From assembly GCA_020060765.1 (NCBI GenBank), contig JAGUZQ010000034.1, positions 1 to 64,000 on the forward strand: a stretch of DNA of 64,000 nucleotides, written 5' to 3'. Shown here piece by piece: positions 35,239 through 43,565 of the stretch (positions are counted from its first letter, which is position 1; the number at the start of each line of letters is the position of its first letter). This stretch comes from Planctomycetota bacterium (GTDB taxonomy: Bacteria > Planctomycetota > SZUA-567). The notes under the pieces were generated by a model. The model had not been told where the DNA came from. It saw only the letters and a list, made by a program, of their open reading frames with translations, and did no database searches. The position numbers were made by a program, and so were the translations under genes.

Positions 35239-36333
35239 ATGGCGGAAGTTGCGGAAGCTAAAAAACATTTCAAATGTTTCAAATGCGGCGGCGACATGGA
35301 ATACGATCCCGGCGCGTCTGCTCCCAAATGCCCTTATTGCGGGCTTGAAAACAAAATCCCGAAATCCGAGGACGAAATCGAGGAGCTTGACTTCAGTTCA
35401 TATCTCGAGCAGGCGAAAGACCAGGGTAGCACAGAGGAAAAACAGGTGGTGAAGTGTTCCGCGTGCGGGGCGGAAACCTTGCGTTCCGCCGAAATCGCGG
35501 CTGACCGCTGCCCATTCTGCGGCAGTGACCTCATTTCCGAAGGCGGCTCGACTAACTCACTCAAGCCCAAGAGCCTGCTGCCGTTCAAGGTGGCGCGGAA
35601 AGAGGCGGTGGAAAAGTTCGGCCAGTGGCTGCGGGGGTTGTGGTTCGCGCCTAATGCCTTGAAAAAATTCGCCGAGGTCGACAACCGCCTCAACGGGATG
35701 TACGTGCCTTTCTGGACTTACGACTGCGACACTGTCAGCGTCTACCGCGGCGAGCGGGGGGAAGATTATTACGAGACCGAGCATTACACCACTACCGAGA
35801 ACGGCAAGACTGTCAGCAAAACCCGGCAGGTGCGTAAGACCAGATGGTACCCGGCCAGCGGCACCGTGTTCGACAATTTCGACGATATCCTGATTCTCGC
35901 CAGCCATTCATTACCGAAAAAACACGCCGACGAGTTGGAGCCCTGGGATCTGGAAAACCTGGTGCCGTACCAGGACGAATATCTCAGCGGTTTCCGCGCG
36001 GAAAATTACCAGATTGATCTGGCGGCGGGATTCGAGGAGGCGAAGGTGGTCATCTCAGCGCAAGTGCATGAAACCGTCAGGCGCGACATCGGCGGCGATC
36101 GCCAGCGGATTCATTCGGTGAAAAGCCAGTACAACCACATCACGTTCAAGCACATTCTACTGCCGGTCTGGATTTCCGCCTACCGTTACGGAGAAAAAAC
36201 CTATCGCTTTCTGGTCAATGCCAGAACCGGCGAGGTGCAGGGCGAGCGCCCGTGGAGCTGGATCAAGATTGCGCTTACTGTTATCGGCGCAATCGCGGCG
36301 GTGGGCGCTGTCGTATATCTGGCCCACGGGTAA
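35239..36333 (+). CDS. Zinc-ribbon membrane protein (TFIIB-type ribbon), function unknown
   Basis: A 364-residue protein. Two zinc ribbons open it: CFKCGG...CPYCG (about 14-36) and CSACG...CPFCG (about 74-95). The central ~200 residues hold a beta-rich domain with FWTYDCDTVSVYRGERGEDYYE, and the C-terminus has one membrane span (IALTVIGAIAAVGAVVYLAHG). This arrangement recurs in many bacteria as 'zinc ribbon-containing protein' with no known role. GGAGG precedes the ATG. Followed at 59 bp by the asmA-like gene on the same strand. Confidence 0.75.
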   Translation: MAEVAEAKKHFKCFKCGGDMEYDPGASAPKCPYCGLENKIPKSEDEIEELDFSSYLEQAKDQGSTEEKQVVKCSACGAETLRSAEIAADRCPFCGSDLISEGGSTNSLKPKSLLPFKVARKEAVEKFGQWLRGLWFAPNALKKFAEVDNRLNGMYVPFWTYDCDTVSVYRGERGEDYYETEHYTTTENGKTVSKTRQVRKTRWYPASGTVFDNFDDILILASHSLPKKHADELEPWDLENLVPYQDEYLSGFRAENYQIDLAAGFEEAKVVISAQVHETVRRDIGGDRQRIHSVKSQYNHITFKHILLPVWISAYRYGEKTYRFLVNARTGEVQGERPWSWIKIALTVIGAIAAVGAVVYLAHG

Positions 36334-36392
36334 GGGATTTGCCTACGGGCGTGACAGATTACCATATCCCTATCTTTTACGAGAGGTTTTTC

Positions 36393-39300
36393 ATGACAGA
36401 TGCCGTTAAGTCTTCCGAACAAACAGGCAAGCGTCCCCGGCGGGGCTGCCTGACATGCGGCTGCCTGGTTCTTGTTGTATTATGTGCAGGGTTGGCCGCA
36501 GCGCCGAAACTCGTGCCTACCGAGTGGATCGGCAAGGCGGTGGTAGCGGAAGTTAATCGCCGCACCGGGCGCCAATGCGAATTGAAAAATATTTCCATCG
36601 GCTGGCTCGACGGCGTGACGCTGGAGGGATTCTCCCTGCCCGACGCCGACGGAAGCGAACTGTTTTCCTGCAAAAAAATCAGCCTCGACGCCAACCTGCT
36701 GAAACTGATGGTCGGCAGCATGGAGGTAAAACAGGTGACGGTGGACGGCGCCTCCGTTTCCCTGAAGAAAGAACAGGATGGCGCGTGGAATTTTGAAAAG
36801 CTGTTGGCATCGACTCCCCGCCAGGAACCGCAACGCAAGGAAATCCTTCTCAGCGCCGCTGCTGAAACCGGCGAAACCGGCGGAGCGTCCCTGCGCATTG
36901 AAAATGTTCACGTAACCGACTCCACTATCCGCATCATTTCCCCGCGCGACAGCATGGATATGACCTGGCGCGCCGACAGCCTGGAAATTACCGGCACCGA
37001 TATCAACCAGCCAATGAAACTGGAGGGGCTGTTGCAGCATCTTTCCAGCGGCGACACGCTGGGAAATATCAGGCTGGCCGGGTCGGTCGATCTGCTGGAA
37101 AATAATTGCTTCGATCCCAACGGAGCCAGCGACATCGCCCTGACACTGGAAAAAGTCAATCTGCCGACACTATTCAAAGCGTCGGGGTTCGCGCCTGGAC
37201 AGGTAATCGGCTCGGGCGAGGCGTCGGGAAAAATCAAGATTACCATGGAATCTGGCAAACCGATGGTGCATAGCGAGGGCGTGATTTTTAGCGCGCTGTC
37301 GGCCAAGCTGCCGCAACTGGAACAGGTCACGCAGGCGCCTGATACCAGTTGCGCATTTACCGCCGCTATCGACCTGGAAAAATGGGGACTGGAGTTGCGC
37401 GGCATCTCGCTCAAGTCAGATATTGTCAAAGCTGAAATCAGCGCCAATGGCACGATTTACGATTTTCTCACCACCCCCCGCGCCACGCTGACAATTGCCG
37501 GAAACCTGTCGCTGGAGGAGATAGGCTCTTTCCTCCGCGCGCAGGGAATCACCGAAGCGATATCGAAGGGCGCACGCGGTACCGCCGCTTTTTCCGGAAC
37601 CGTGGATTTCACCGAAAAAAATCTTGAAGCTGCACTGGTTCTACCGTCCGGCGATTTTGAAATACTGGATGCGGCGGGCGGAAAATATGCACGGGCAGCG
37701 CTGGGGGGAAATCTGAGCGTCGGGTTCAGCCCCGAGAAAATCGTTGCGTCATTCAAACTGGAAAACAGTTCCCTGCGGATAGAAAGCGGCGCATTGGGCG
37801 GAACCGCCAAGTTGGAAAAAATCAACGGCGGTGCGCAAGCCGTTTACGCCGGGGGTCGCCTGGCAGTCGCCGCTATTCTGCAAAACGCCACTCTTATTCC
37901 GCCCTCAGCAAGCGGGGAGATATCGGGAACCGTGGATGGACAGGCTACTTTCGATTCCGCCAGCGGAGTCGTTCAGGTTAAGGGCATGAACCTTTCCCTG
38001 CCGACGGGAAAACTTTCGGTCCTCGGAAAAGCGTCTTCGCTGGCGGAAAAACCGGTCGGCGAGTTTTCGCTGGCGGGAGAACTGGATTTTTCCAAACTGC
38101 GCGCGCTGTTGCCGGAAAACGCCCTGCCGAAAAATCTGGCGACGACGGGCAAGGGTACTGTGACCGGCAAATTTGTACTGGCCGGAAACGCGATCAAATT
38201 CGAGCAAATGGTTTTGCAGTCGCCTGATCTCCGCGTTACCGGAGGTTTCGAGGAACTGAGCAACGCCGAAATCTCCCCGCTCCGGCTGCTGGCGAAGGGC
38301 GAATACGGTGTCACGTCTGGCGAGGTGAAATGCGAACTATTACAGCTTTCCTGCCCTTCGCTTAATGCCGGACTGACGCTGAACGCTAATCTGAACTCTG
38401 GCGAAATCCGCGCCGCTTACCGGGGCGAAGCCGACCGCACCAGCCTGGGAAGACTCGTTTACGCTTTCACTGAAGGGGACGTTTCGTTCGCGCCTGAAGC
38501 TTTTTCCGGAAAACTCTGGCATAAGCGCGGAGCGCTGACCCTGCAGGATGCGCAAATTTCCGGCAGGATGTCTGACGGCAGTCCTTGCAGTCTCGGGCAC
38601 GACCTGACACTCGATCTGTCGCACGCCGACCGACCGTCTCTGAATTTTAAAGAACTGATTATGAAAGTCGGCTCGGAGGAGCGGATGGCGGTTGCCGCGG
38701 TTTTGCGTAATGGCAATTTCGCCTGGCCTGACGCGGGAGCGGCAGAATTTTCCCTGACAGGCGATCTTGCAACCTGGAATGTGTTCGCCGAAAATCTGCG
38801 CAAGGACGTCCCTGCGTTGCGGAATGTCGCTGGGATTTTTGCCGAGTTGTACCTGTCGGGGAAAATGCGCGCCGAGGGCAAGGCGACTCTGCAAGGCGGG
38901 AACTGGCATATCTCCTGCCAACAGCACACGGAGAAATTTGCAGCCGCAGGTAAGGATGGAAAGTCGTTTTTTCAGGCCGAAACTTTCAGCGGCGGCGGGA
39001 ATGTGCTTTATGCCAAGAACGGCAGCATCAAGGCTGAGGGAATTTCCCTCGCGGTCAACGGTGACGGGTTGGTACTGAACGACGGTTCTCTCAATCTGCT
39101 TCCCGAAAGCGATCCCGCGATGCCAGAAGTAATCAACTGGCGCGTGGCTCAGGGGAGCGGCGCCTCCATTACGGTCAGGGACGCGGTGAAACTGGGCAAT
39201 GCCTTCCCGTCAGTGGCTGACAGCGGCTTGTCCCTGAGCGGCGCAGCGACTTCCCGCCTGAATCTGGAGGGAGACGTCAGGAAACTGTCTGTCGCTTTTG

Positions 39301-40445
39301 TCGCGGATTTCGACAAACTCCTCGCCTGCGGCAAGGGTGAAGGCAAGCGCCTGCCGCTGTTGCTGAACAATTCCAAATTATCGCTGACAGGAAACCTGAA
39401 CCTGCGTCCCGACCAGGTAAATGAACAGCTGGCGCGGAACGCCTACGGTTATATGCACGAGTTCACCATCTCCGACGGGCGGATGCAACTTGGCGAATTC
39501 ATGCTGGACGAGACGGCGGGGAAAAATCTGCAATCTGAGTTCAAATTGGAAAACGGTGTGCTCTCTTTTACGAAGGCCGGTATGGATTTCGCCGGACCGG
39601 TGGCGCTGGCGGGAAATGTGGTATTCGATTCCGCCGCGCCGCTGTGCGATTTTGTCGTCAAGGTGGACGGCATGAGCCTGGATCATCTGCCGCAGATTTT
39701 TGAAAAATACGCCGACGTCAAACACGGCCTGTTCTATTTCCCCGACCCGAAAGTAGCGCCCTCCCAGCGCATGCAGTGGCGCGGCTTCGGCTTTGACGAA
39801 ATCTCCCGTTCATTCACCCTGGACAACGGCTCGTTCGTCATCACTGATTTCCAGTTCACCCACAACGCGGGGGATCAGATATTGTCCCTGTTTGGCGTCA
39901 TCGGCAAGATTTACGACAAGAGCAGGGAACGAGAAGAGAACCTGGAAGAAGTCGAATCCATCACCGCCAGTTTCTTCGCCAAGGACGGACTGGTCAATAT
40001 TACCACCATCCAGGCGATAGGTAAAACCACCGCCGATTTCCGCATGGCCGGGCGTATCATGCCGGGAGGAATCCTGGATGTACGGGGTTACATCAACGGC
40101 CATGTCATCCGGGCTTTCAACGTCGACGACCTGATCGCGATGCAAGGAGGCAAACTCGCCGGCCTTTCCCAAAAAGAACGCGAGGATTACAAAGAGCAAA
40201 TCCCGGAAATACTGGAAAAACTCGGCCAGGAGAAAAAGCTCAAATTCTATATCCAAGGGCCGATAATGTCTCCCACCTGCACCGGCGGTGAAAAAATGAT
40301 ACAGACTGCCCTGTTCGCTATCGGGAAAGACAAAGGCTTTGATATTCTGATCAACAAGCTTCTGGATAAGACCGGTGGCAGCGACGAGAAGAAAGAAAAG
40401 CAAAAAGAAAACATCAAGGATCTGCTGAAGAATCTGAAGTTCTGA
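36393..40445 (+). CDS. AsmA-like envelope protein
   Basis: A 1350-residue protein with one N-terminal membrane anchor (about 20-40, CGCLVLVVLCAGLAAAPKL) and a long periplasmic beta-rich body. AsmA family features are the starting block (VVAEVNRRTGRQCELKNISIGWLDGVTLEGFSLPD and LLKLMVGSMEVKQVTVDGASVSLKKEQDGAWNFEKLL) and the C-terminal FRMAGRIMPGGILDVRGYINGH block. Such proteins form bridges that move phospholipid to the outer membrane. The real start is 36393, with GAGAGG upstream; the open frame extends back into the zinc-ribbon gene. A Lys-rich tail ends the protein. Confidence 0.85.
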   Translation: MTDAVKSSEQTGKRPRRGCLTCGCLVLVVLCAGLAAAPKLVPTEWIGKAVVAEVNRRTGRQCELKNISIGWLDGVTLEGFSLPDADGSELFSCKKISLDANLLKLMVGSMEVKQVTVDGASVSLKKEQDGAWNFEKLLASTPRQEPQRKEILLSAAAETGETGGASLRIENVHVTDSTIRIISPRDSMDMTWRADSLEITGTDINQPMKLEGLLQHLSSGDTLGNIRLAGSVDLLENNCFDPNGASDIALTLEKVNLPTLFKASGFAPGQVIGSGEASGKIKITMESGKPMVHSEGVIFSALSAKLPQLEQVTQAPDTSCAFTAAIDLEKWGLELRGISLKSDIVKAEISANGTIYDFLTTPRATLTIAGNLSLEEIGSFLRAQGITEAISKGARGTAAFSGTVDFTEKNLEAALVLPSGDFEILDAAGGKYARAALGGNLSVGFSPEKIVASFKLENSSLRIESGALGGTAKLEKINGGAQAVYAGGRLAVAAILQNATLIPPSASGEISGTVDGQATFDSASGVVQVKGMNLSLPTGKLSVLGKASSLAEKPVGEFSLAGELDFSKLRALLPENALPKNLATTGKGTVTGKFVLAGNAIKFEQMVLQSPDLRVTGGFEELSNAEISPLRLLAKGEYGVTSGEVKCELLQLSCPSLNAGLTLNANLNSGEIRAAYRGEADRTSLGRLVYAFTEGDVSFAPEAFSGKLWHKRGALTLQDAQISGRMSDGSPCSLGHDLTLDLSHADRPSLNFKELIMKVGSEERMAVAAVLRNGNFAWPDAGAAEFSLTGDLATWNVFAENLRKDVPALRNVAGIFAELYLSGKMRAEGKATLQGGNWHISCQQHTEKFAAAGKDGKSFFQAETFSGGGNVLYAKNGSIKAEGISLAVNGDGLVLNDGSLNLLPESDPAMPEVINWRVAQGSGASITVRDAVKLGNAFPSVADSGLSLSGAATSRLNLEGDVRKLSVAFVADFDKLLACGKGEGKRLPLLLNNSKLSLTGNLNLRPDQVNEQLARNAYGYMHEFTISDGRMQLGEFMLDETAGKNLQSEFKLENGVLSFTKAGMDFAGPVALAGNVVFDSAAPLCDFVVKVDGMSLDHLPQIFEKYADVKHGLFYFPDPKVAPSQRMQWRGFGFDEISRSFTLDNGSFVITDFQFTHNAGDQILSLFGVIGKIYDKSREREENLEEVESITASFFAKDGLVNITTIQAIGKTTADFRMAGRIMPGGILDVRGYINGHVIRAFNVDDLIAMQGGKLAGLSQKEREDYKEQIPEILEKLGQEKKLKFYIQGPIMSPTCTGGEKMIQTALFAIGKDKGFDILINKLLDKTGGSDEKKEKQKENIKDLLKNLKF

Positions 40446-40524
40446 TCTTTCCGAAAGAAATGGCACTAATTTCACCTGCCTGTTTGAAAGAGACTGCGAC
40501 CGCGCGGCAAGTAGTGAGTATAAT

Positions 40525-40602
40525 CACCGCGGTTGGAGAACCGCGAAGCTCGCAGAGGGTAGGGGTCGAAATGCGGAAGCGGGGGCTTCCGCATTTCTCT
40601 TT
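40525..40602 (+). ncRNA. Candidate small RNA / structured 3' region
   Basis: Two hairpins in the asmA-coaD gap: CGCGGTT-GGAG-AACCGCG (40528-40545), which presents GGAG in its loop, and the terminator at 40568-40602. A TATAAT lies at 40519-40524, but no good -35 box is seen, so this could equally be the structured 3' end of the asmA-like transcript. GGA in a hairpin loop resembles a CsrA-binding site. Confidence 0.3.
40568..40602 (+). terminator. Intrinsic terminator
   Basis: 13-bp stem GAAATGCGGAAGC/GCTTCCGCATTTC with a GGGG loop and TCTTT tail. Confidence 0.75.
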
Positions 40603-40653
40603 ACATCGCGCCGGATGGGATTAAATTGTAAGCATACACTCGGAGGTATTCTC

Positions 40654-41229
40654 GTGAACCAGAAACGCATAGCCGCTCTTCCCGGCACCTATGACCCCAT
40701 CACCTACGGCCACCTCGACATCATCCGGCGCGGCGCGGAACTGTTCGACGAACTTATTATCGGCGTCAGCCAGAACCCATCAAAAAAACCGCTGCTGCCC
40801 GCCGACGTCAGGGTGGAACTGATCCGCAAACTCATCGCCGACCTCCCCAGCGTCCGCGTCGAATTGTTCGACGGCATGACTGTCGACTGCGTGAAGCGCT
40901 TCGGCGCCCACGCCATCCTGCGCGGCATCCGCACCTTCGCCGACTTCGAATACGAATTCCAACTCGCCATCGCCAACCGCAAAATCGGCGGGGTGGAAAC
41001 CGTGTTTGTCATGGCCAGCGCCGAAAACGCCTTTGTCCGCTCCACCCTGATCAAGGAAGCTGTCGCTCTCGGTGGCGACATGAGCGCTTTTCTGCCCAGC
41101 CTGGTCATGGAAAAGCTGAAGGAGTATTCCGTCGACCGCTCCACGCAGGGCACAGTGGGTCTGGCGGGAGACGAAACCCCGCCGCCGGGAAAAAAAGGCA
41201 GCGGCCTGCGCGGCGAGGGGCTGGAATAA
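40654..41229 (+). CDS. coaD: Pantetheine-phosphate adenylyltransferase
   Basis: A 191-residue nucleotidyltransferase of CoA synthesis. The Thr-Tyr-Gly-His motif (17-20) in PGTYDPITYGHLDIIRRG is the ATP-binding HxGH-type signature, followed by RGIRTFADFEYEFQLAIANR and SSTLIKEAV-like VRSTLIKEAVALGGD. GTG at 40654 is chosen because GGAGG lies 8 nt upstream; the open frame begins at 40615. The C-terminus extends about 30 residues beyond E. coli CoaD. Confidence 0.95.
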   Translation: MNQKRIAALPGTYDPITYGHLDIIRRGAELFDELIIGVSQNPSKKPLLPADVRVELIRKLIADLPSVRVELFDGMTVDCVKRFGAHAILRGIRTFADFEYEFQLAIANRKIGGVETVFVMASAENAFVRSTLIKEAVALGGDMSAFLPSLVMEKLKEYSVDRSTQGTVGLAGDETPPPGKKGSGLRGEGLE

Positions 41230-41242
41230 TCCCGGAGGCGGC

Positions 41243-42625
41243 ATGAAGTCTCTTTGCATCATCAACGTCATCGGCCTCACCCCCGCGCTGGTGTCGCACG
41301 AAGCCACGCCCCTTCTCGCGCGGCTGGCCGGACGGCATGGCGCTCGACCGTTGCGGAGCGTAATCCCAGCCGTTACCTGCAGCGCTCAGGCCAGTCTCCT
41401 CACCGGACTTGCTCCCTCGCTCCACGGCATCGTCGCCAACGGCTGGCTTTACCGCGACACCATGGAAGCGCGCCTGTGGCAACAATCCCGCGCTCTGATG
41501 CAGGGCGAGACTATTTATGAAGCGGCCCGCAAACGCGCCGCCGCCGCAGGCGAAAAATTCACCTGCGCCAAACTTTTCTGGTGGTTCAACCAAGGCGCGA
41601 AAGTGGACTGGTCTCTCACGCCCAAGCCCTGGTACGGCTGCGACGGCGACAAGCGTTTCGGCATCCTGGGAACTCCCGCCGGTTTCGCGGAAACAATCAC
41701 GGCCAGCCTGGGCGCGTTTCCGTTCCATACTTTCTGGGGGCCGGAATCGGGCGCGGGTTGCACCCGCTGGATCGCGCAAGCGGCGGAAAAAGTTCTGCGC
41801 GAAAACAAGCCGACCCTAACCCTGGTCTATCTCCCCCACCTTGATTACGATTTCCAACGTTTCGGCGTCACCGGCGCGCATGTAAAAAAATGCCTGCAAG
41901 AAGTCGACGCCTGCGCGGGGCGCGTGATCGCGGCGGCACAGGAAAATGGCGCGGAAATCATCGCGCTGTCGGAATATGGTCTCGCCAATGTGAACCAGCC
42001 TGTCCATATCAACCGCGTGCTCAGGCAAAACGGCTTGCTGACGGTGCGCGGCGGCCCGTTCGGAGAGATGATCGACCTGCCGGAAACCCCGGCGTTCGCG
42101 CTGGCCGATCACCAGTTGGCGCATATATATGTAAAGAAGACTGAGGATGTCGCAAGCGTGCGAAAATTATTGGCGGAACACGACGGCATTGCCGAAGTCT
42201 GGGGCGCGGAGGAAAAAGCCGCGCATGGTCTCGACCATCCCCGCAGCGGCGAACTGGTAGCGCTAGCCGCTCCGGGCGCGTGGTTTACATATTATTACTG
42301 GTTCGAAAATGCCAGCGCGCCTGATTTTGCCCGCACCGTCGACATTCACCGCAAGCCCGGTTACGACCCTTGCGAGCTTTTTTACGACCCCGCTCTCGCC
42401 GCGCCGCGTCTTTACTGCGCCTGGAAAATCCTGCAGAAGAAACTGGGTATGCGCGTGAAGCTGGATGTCGTGCCGCTGGACGCGTCGCTGGTAAAAGGCA
42501 GCCACGGCCTGCCCCCTGCTTCGCCGGAAGAAGGAGCAGTGTTTATCACTTCCGCCGCCGAACCGCGCGGGGACTTCTCCATGCTTGACGTCAAGGATTA
42601 CGCTTTGCGGGTTATGTTTGACTGA
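41243..42625 (+). CDS. Alkaline-phosphatase-superfamily (nucleotide pyrophosphatase-like) protein
   Basis: A 460-residue phosphodiesterase/phosphatase-fold protein. The nucleophile segment is VTCSAQASLLTGLAPSLHGIVANGW, with Thr as the candidate nucleophile; later metal-site motifs are LVYLPHLDYDFQRFG and IIALSEYGLANV. The N-terminal metal site reads NVIGLTP rather than the classic DGxR; I have seen this form in the subfamily, from memory. There is no signal peptide, so it is probably cytoplasmic. Starts 13 bp after coaD with GGAGG, likely one operon. Substrate unknown. Confidence 0.75.
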   Translation: MKSLCIINVIGLTPALVSHEATPLLARLAGRHGARPLRSVIPAVTCSAQASLLTGLAPSLHGIVANGWLYRDTMEARLWQQSRALMQGETIYEAARKRAAAAGEKFTCAKLFWWFNQGAKVDWSLTPKPWYGCDGDKRFGILGTPAGFAETITASLGAFPFHTFWGPESGAGCTRWIAQAAEKVLRENKPTLTLVYLPHLDYDFQRFGVTGAHVKKCLQEVDACAGRVIAAAQENGAEIIALSEYGLANVNQPVHINRVLRQNGLLTVRGGPFGEMIDLPETPAFALADHQLAHIYVKKTEDVASVRKLLAEHDGIAEVWGAEEKAAHGLDHPRSGELVALAAPGAWFTYYYWFENASAPDFARTVDIHRKPGYDPCELFYDPALAAPRLYCAWKILQKKLGMRVKLDVVPLDASLVKGSHGLPPASPEEGAVFITSAAEPRGDFSMLDVKDYALRVMFD

Positions 42626-42628
42626 CGG

Positions 42629-43435
42629 CTATTTCAGCGAGCCGAAAAATTCGAGCAGATCGGCGAAGGCTTCTTTCTGCTGGCGTCGGGTCAGATCGTA
42701 GAAAAAGCCGTGTTCGGCCTTGGTGTAGATTTTGCTTTTGCCGCTGCCGCCTGCCGCGCGGAGCAGGTCGAGAAAATCCAGAATATATTCGTGCGGGAAC
42801 ATATGCTCGTTTTCCGCTTCGAGAAAAAACATGGGCGGCGACTCAGCCGAGATATGGTTGATTGGCGCGAGTTTTCGAAACAAGCCGGGATTATTTTCGT
42901 AAGTGTCGCCCGCCGCTTTCTGCATGTCGCGCCAGATATGCGGGAAAATATCTTCCCACGGATCGAACCTGACAGGCGTGGCCTGCAACGCCGCGCCGAT
43001 AGGGCGGATCCATTTCCCCGACAGCCCGGACAAGCCTTCCTCGCTTTTCGGCTCGCCGCATTCGCCCGGCAAGGACAGCGCCAGCAACGCCGCCAGATGC
43101 GCCCCGGCCGAACCGCCATAGACCGCCACCTTTTTCGGTCGCCCCAGCGCTTCCAGTTCAGAAAGAAAAACTTCATACCCCCGCCTGACGTCGGCGACCT
43201 GTTGCGAGATGGTGACGCCGGAGAGGCGATAGTCGGTAGTCGCGCAGACATAACCTTCGGCGTTGAAGGCGCGCAGGATTTTATGATAACCCGCGCGGCT
43301 GCCCGCCTGCCACCCGCCGCCGTGCACGAAGAACAGGGCAACCTCGCGCGTGATTTTCCCCGGCACGAAAATATCCACCGCCCGGTCTGTCACGATAGGT
43401 TCGTCAAAATAAATAGACTTATACTCAAACGCCAT
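42629..43435 (-). CDS. HSL-family alpha/beta-hydrolase (esterase)
   Basis: About 268 residues, cytoplasmic. Motifs: the oxyanion His-Gly-Gly-Gly-Trp (FFVHGGGWQAGS), the nucleophile Gly-Gly-Ser-Ala-Gly-Ala-His, a catalytic-Asp region FFLEAENEHMFP and a His in YTKAEHGFFYDL. The set is complete. The substrate may be an acetylated sugar, considering the glycosidase genes downstream on the map, but this is inferred. Start at 43435 follows a run of Gs; the longer frame to 43555 crosses the upstream terminator hairpin. Convergent with the phosphatase gene, 3 bp away. Confidence 0.82.
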   Translation of the reverse strand: MAFEYKSIYFDEPIVTDRAVDIFVPGKITREVALFFVHGGGWQAGSRAGYHKILRAFNAEGYVCATTDYRLSGVTISQQVADVRRGYEVFLSELEALGRPKKVAVYGGSAGAHLAALLALSLPGECGEPKSEEGLSGLSGKWIRPIGAALQATPVRFDPWEDIFPHIWRDMQKAAGDTYENNPGLFRKLAPINHISAESPPMFFLEAENEHMFPHEYILDFLDLLRAAGGSGKSKIYTKAEHGFFYDLTRRQQKEAFADLLEFFGSLK

Positions 43436-43508
43436 TACCGATCCCCCCGCGCAAGATAGAAAAAGTTCCTGGCGGGATGTTACTCCGCATTCCCGCTTTT
43501 GGCAAGAA

Positions 43509-43542
43509 AAAGGAGCTTTCTCCTCACGGAAAAAGCTCCTTT
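43509..43542 (-). terminator. Intrinsic terminator after the DUF4838 gene
   Basis: On the minus strand AAAGGAGCTTT / AAAGCTCCTTT (11-bp stem, 12-nt loop) followed by TTTTTC, 23 nt after the stop at 43566. Confidence 0.75.
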
Positions 43543-43565
43543 CGTGATTTCGCAAACCTGAAAAG

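Noticed and set aside
40446-40653. tRNA or riboswitch in the asmA-coaD gap
   Set aside because: No cloverleaf or known riboswitch core could be drawn; only two hairpins and a terminator.
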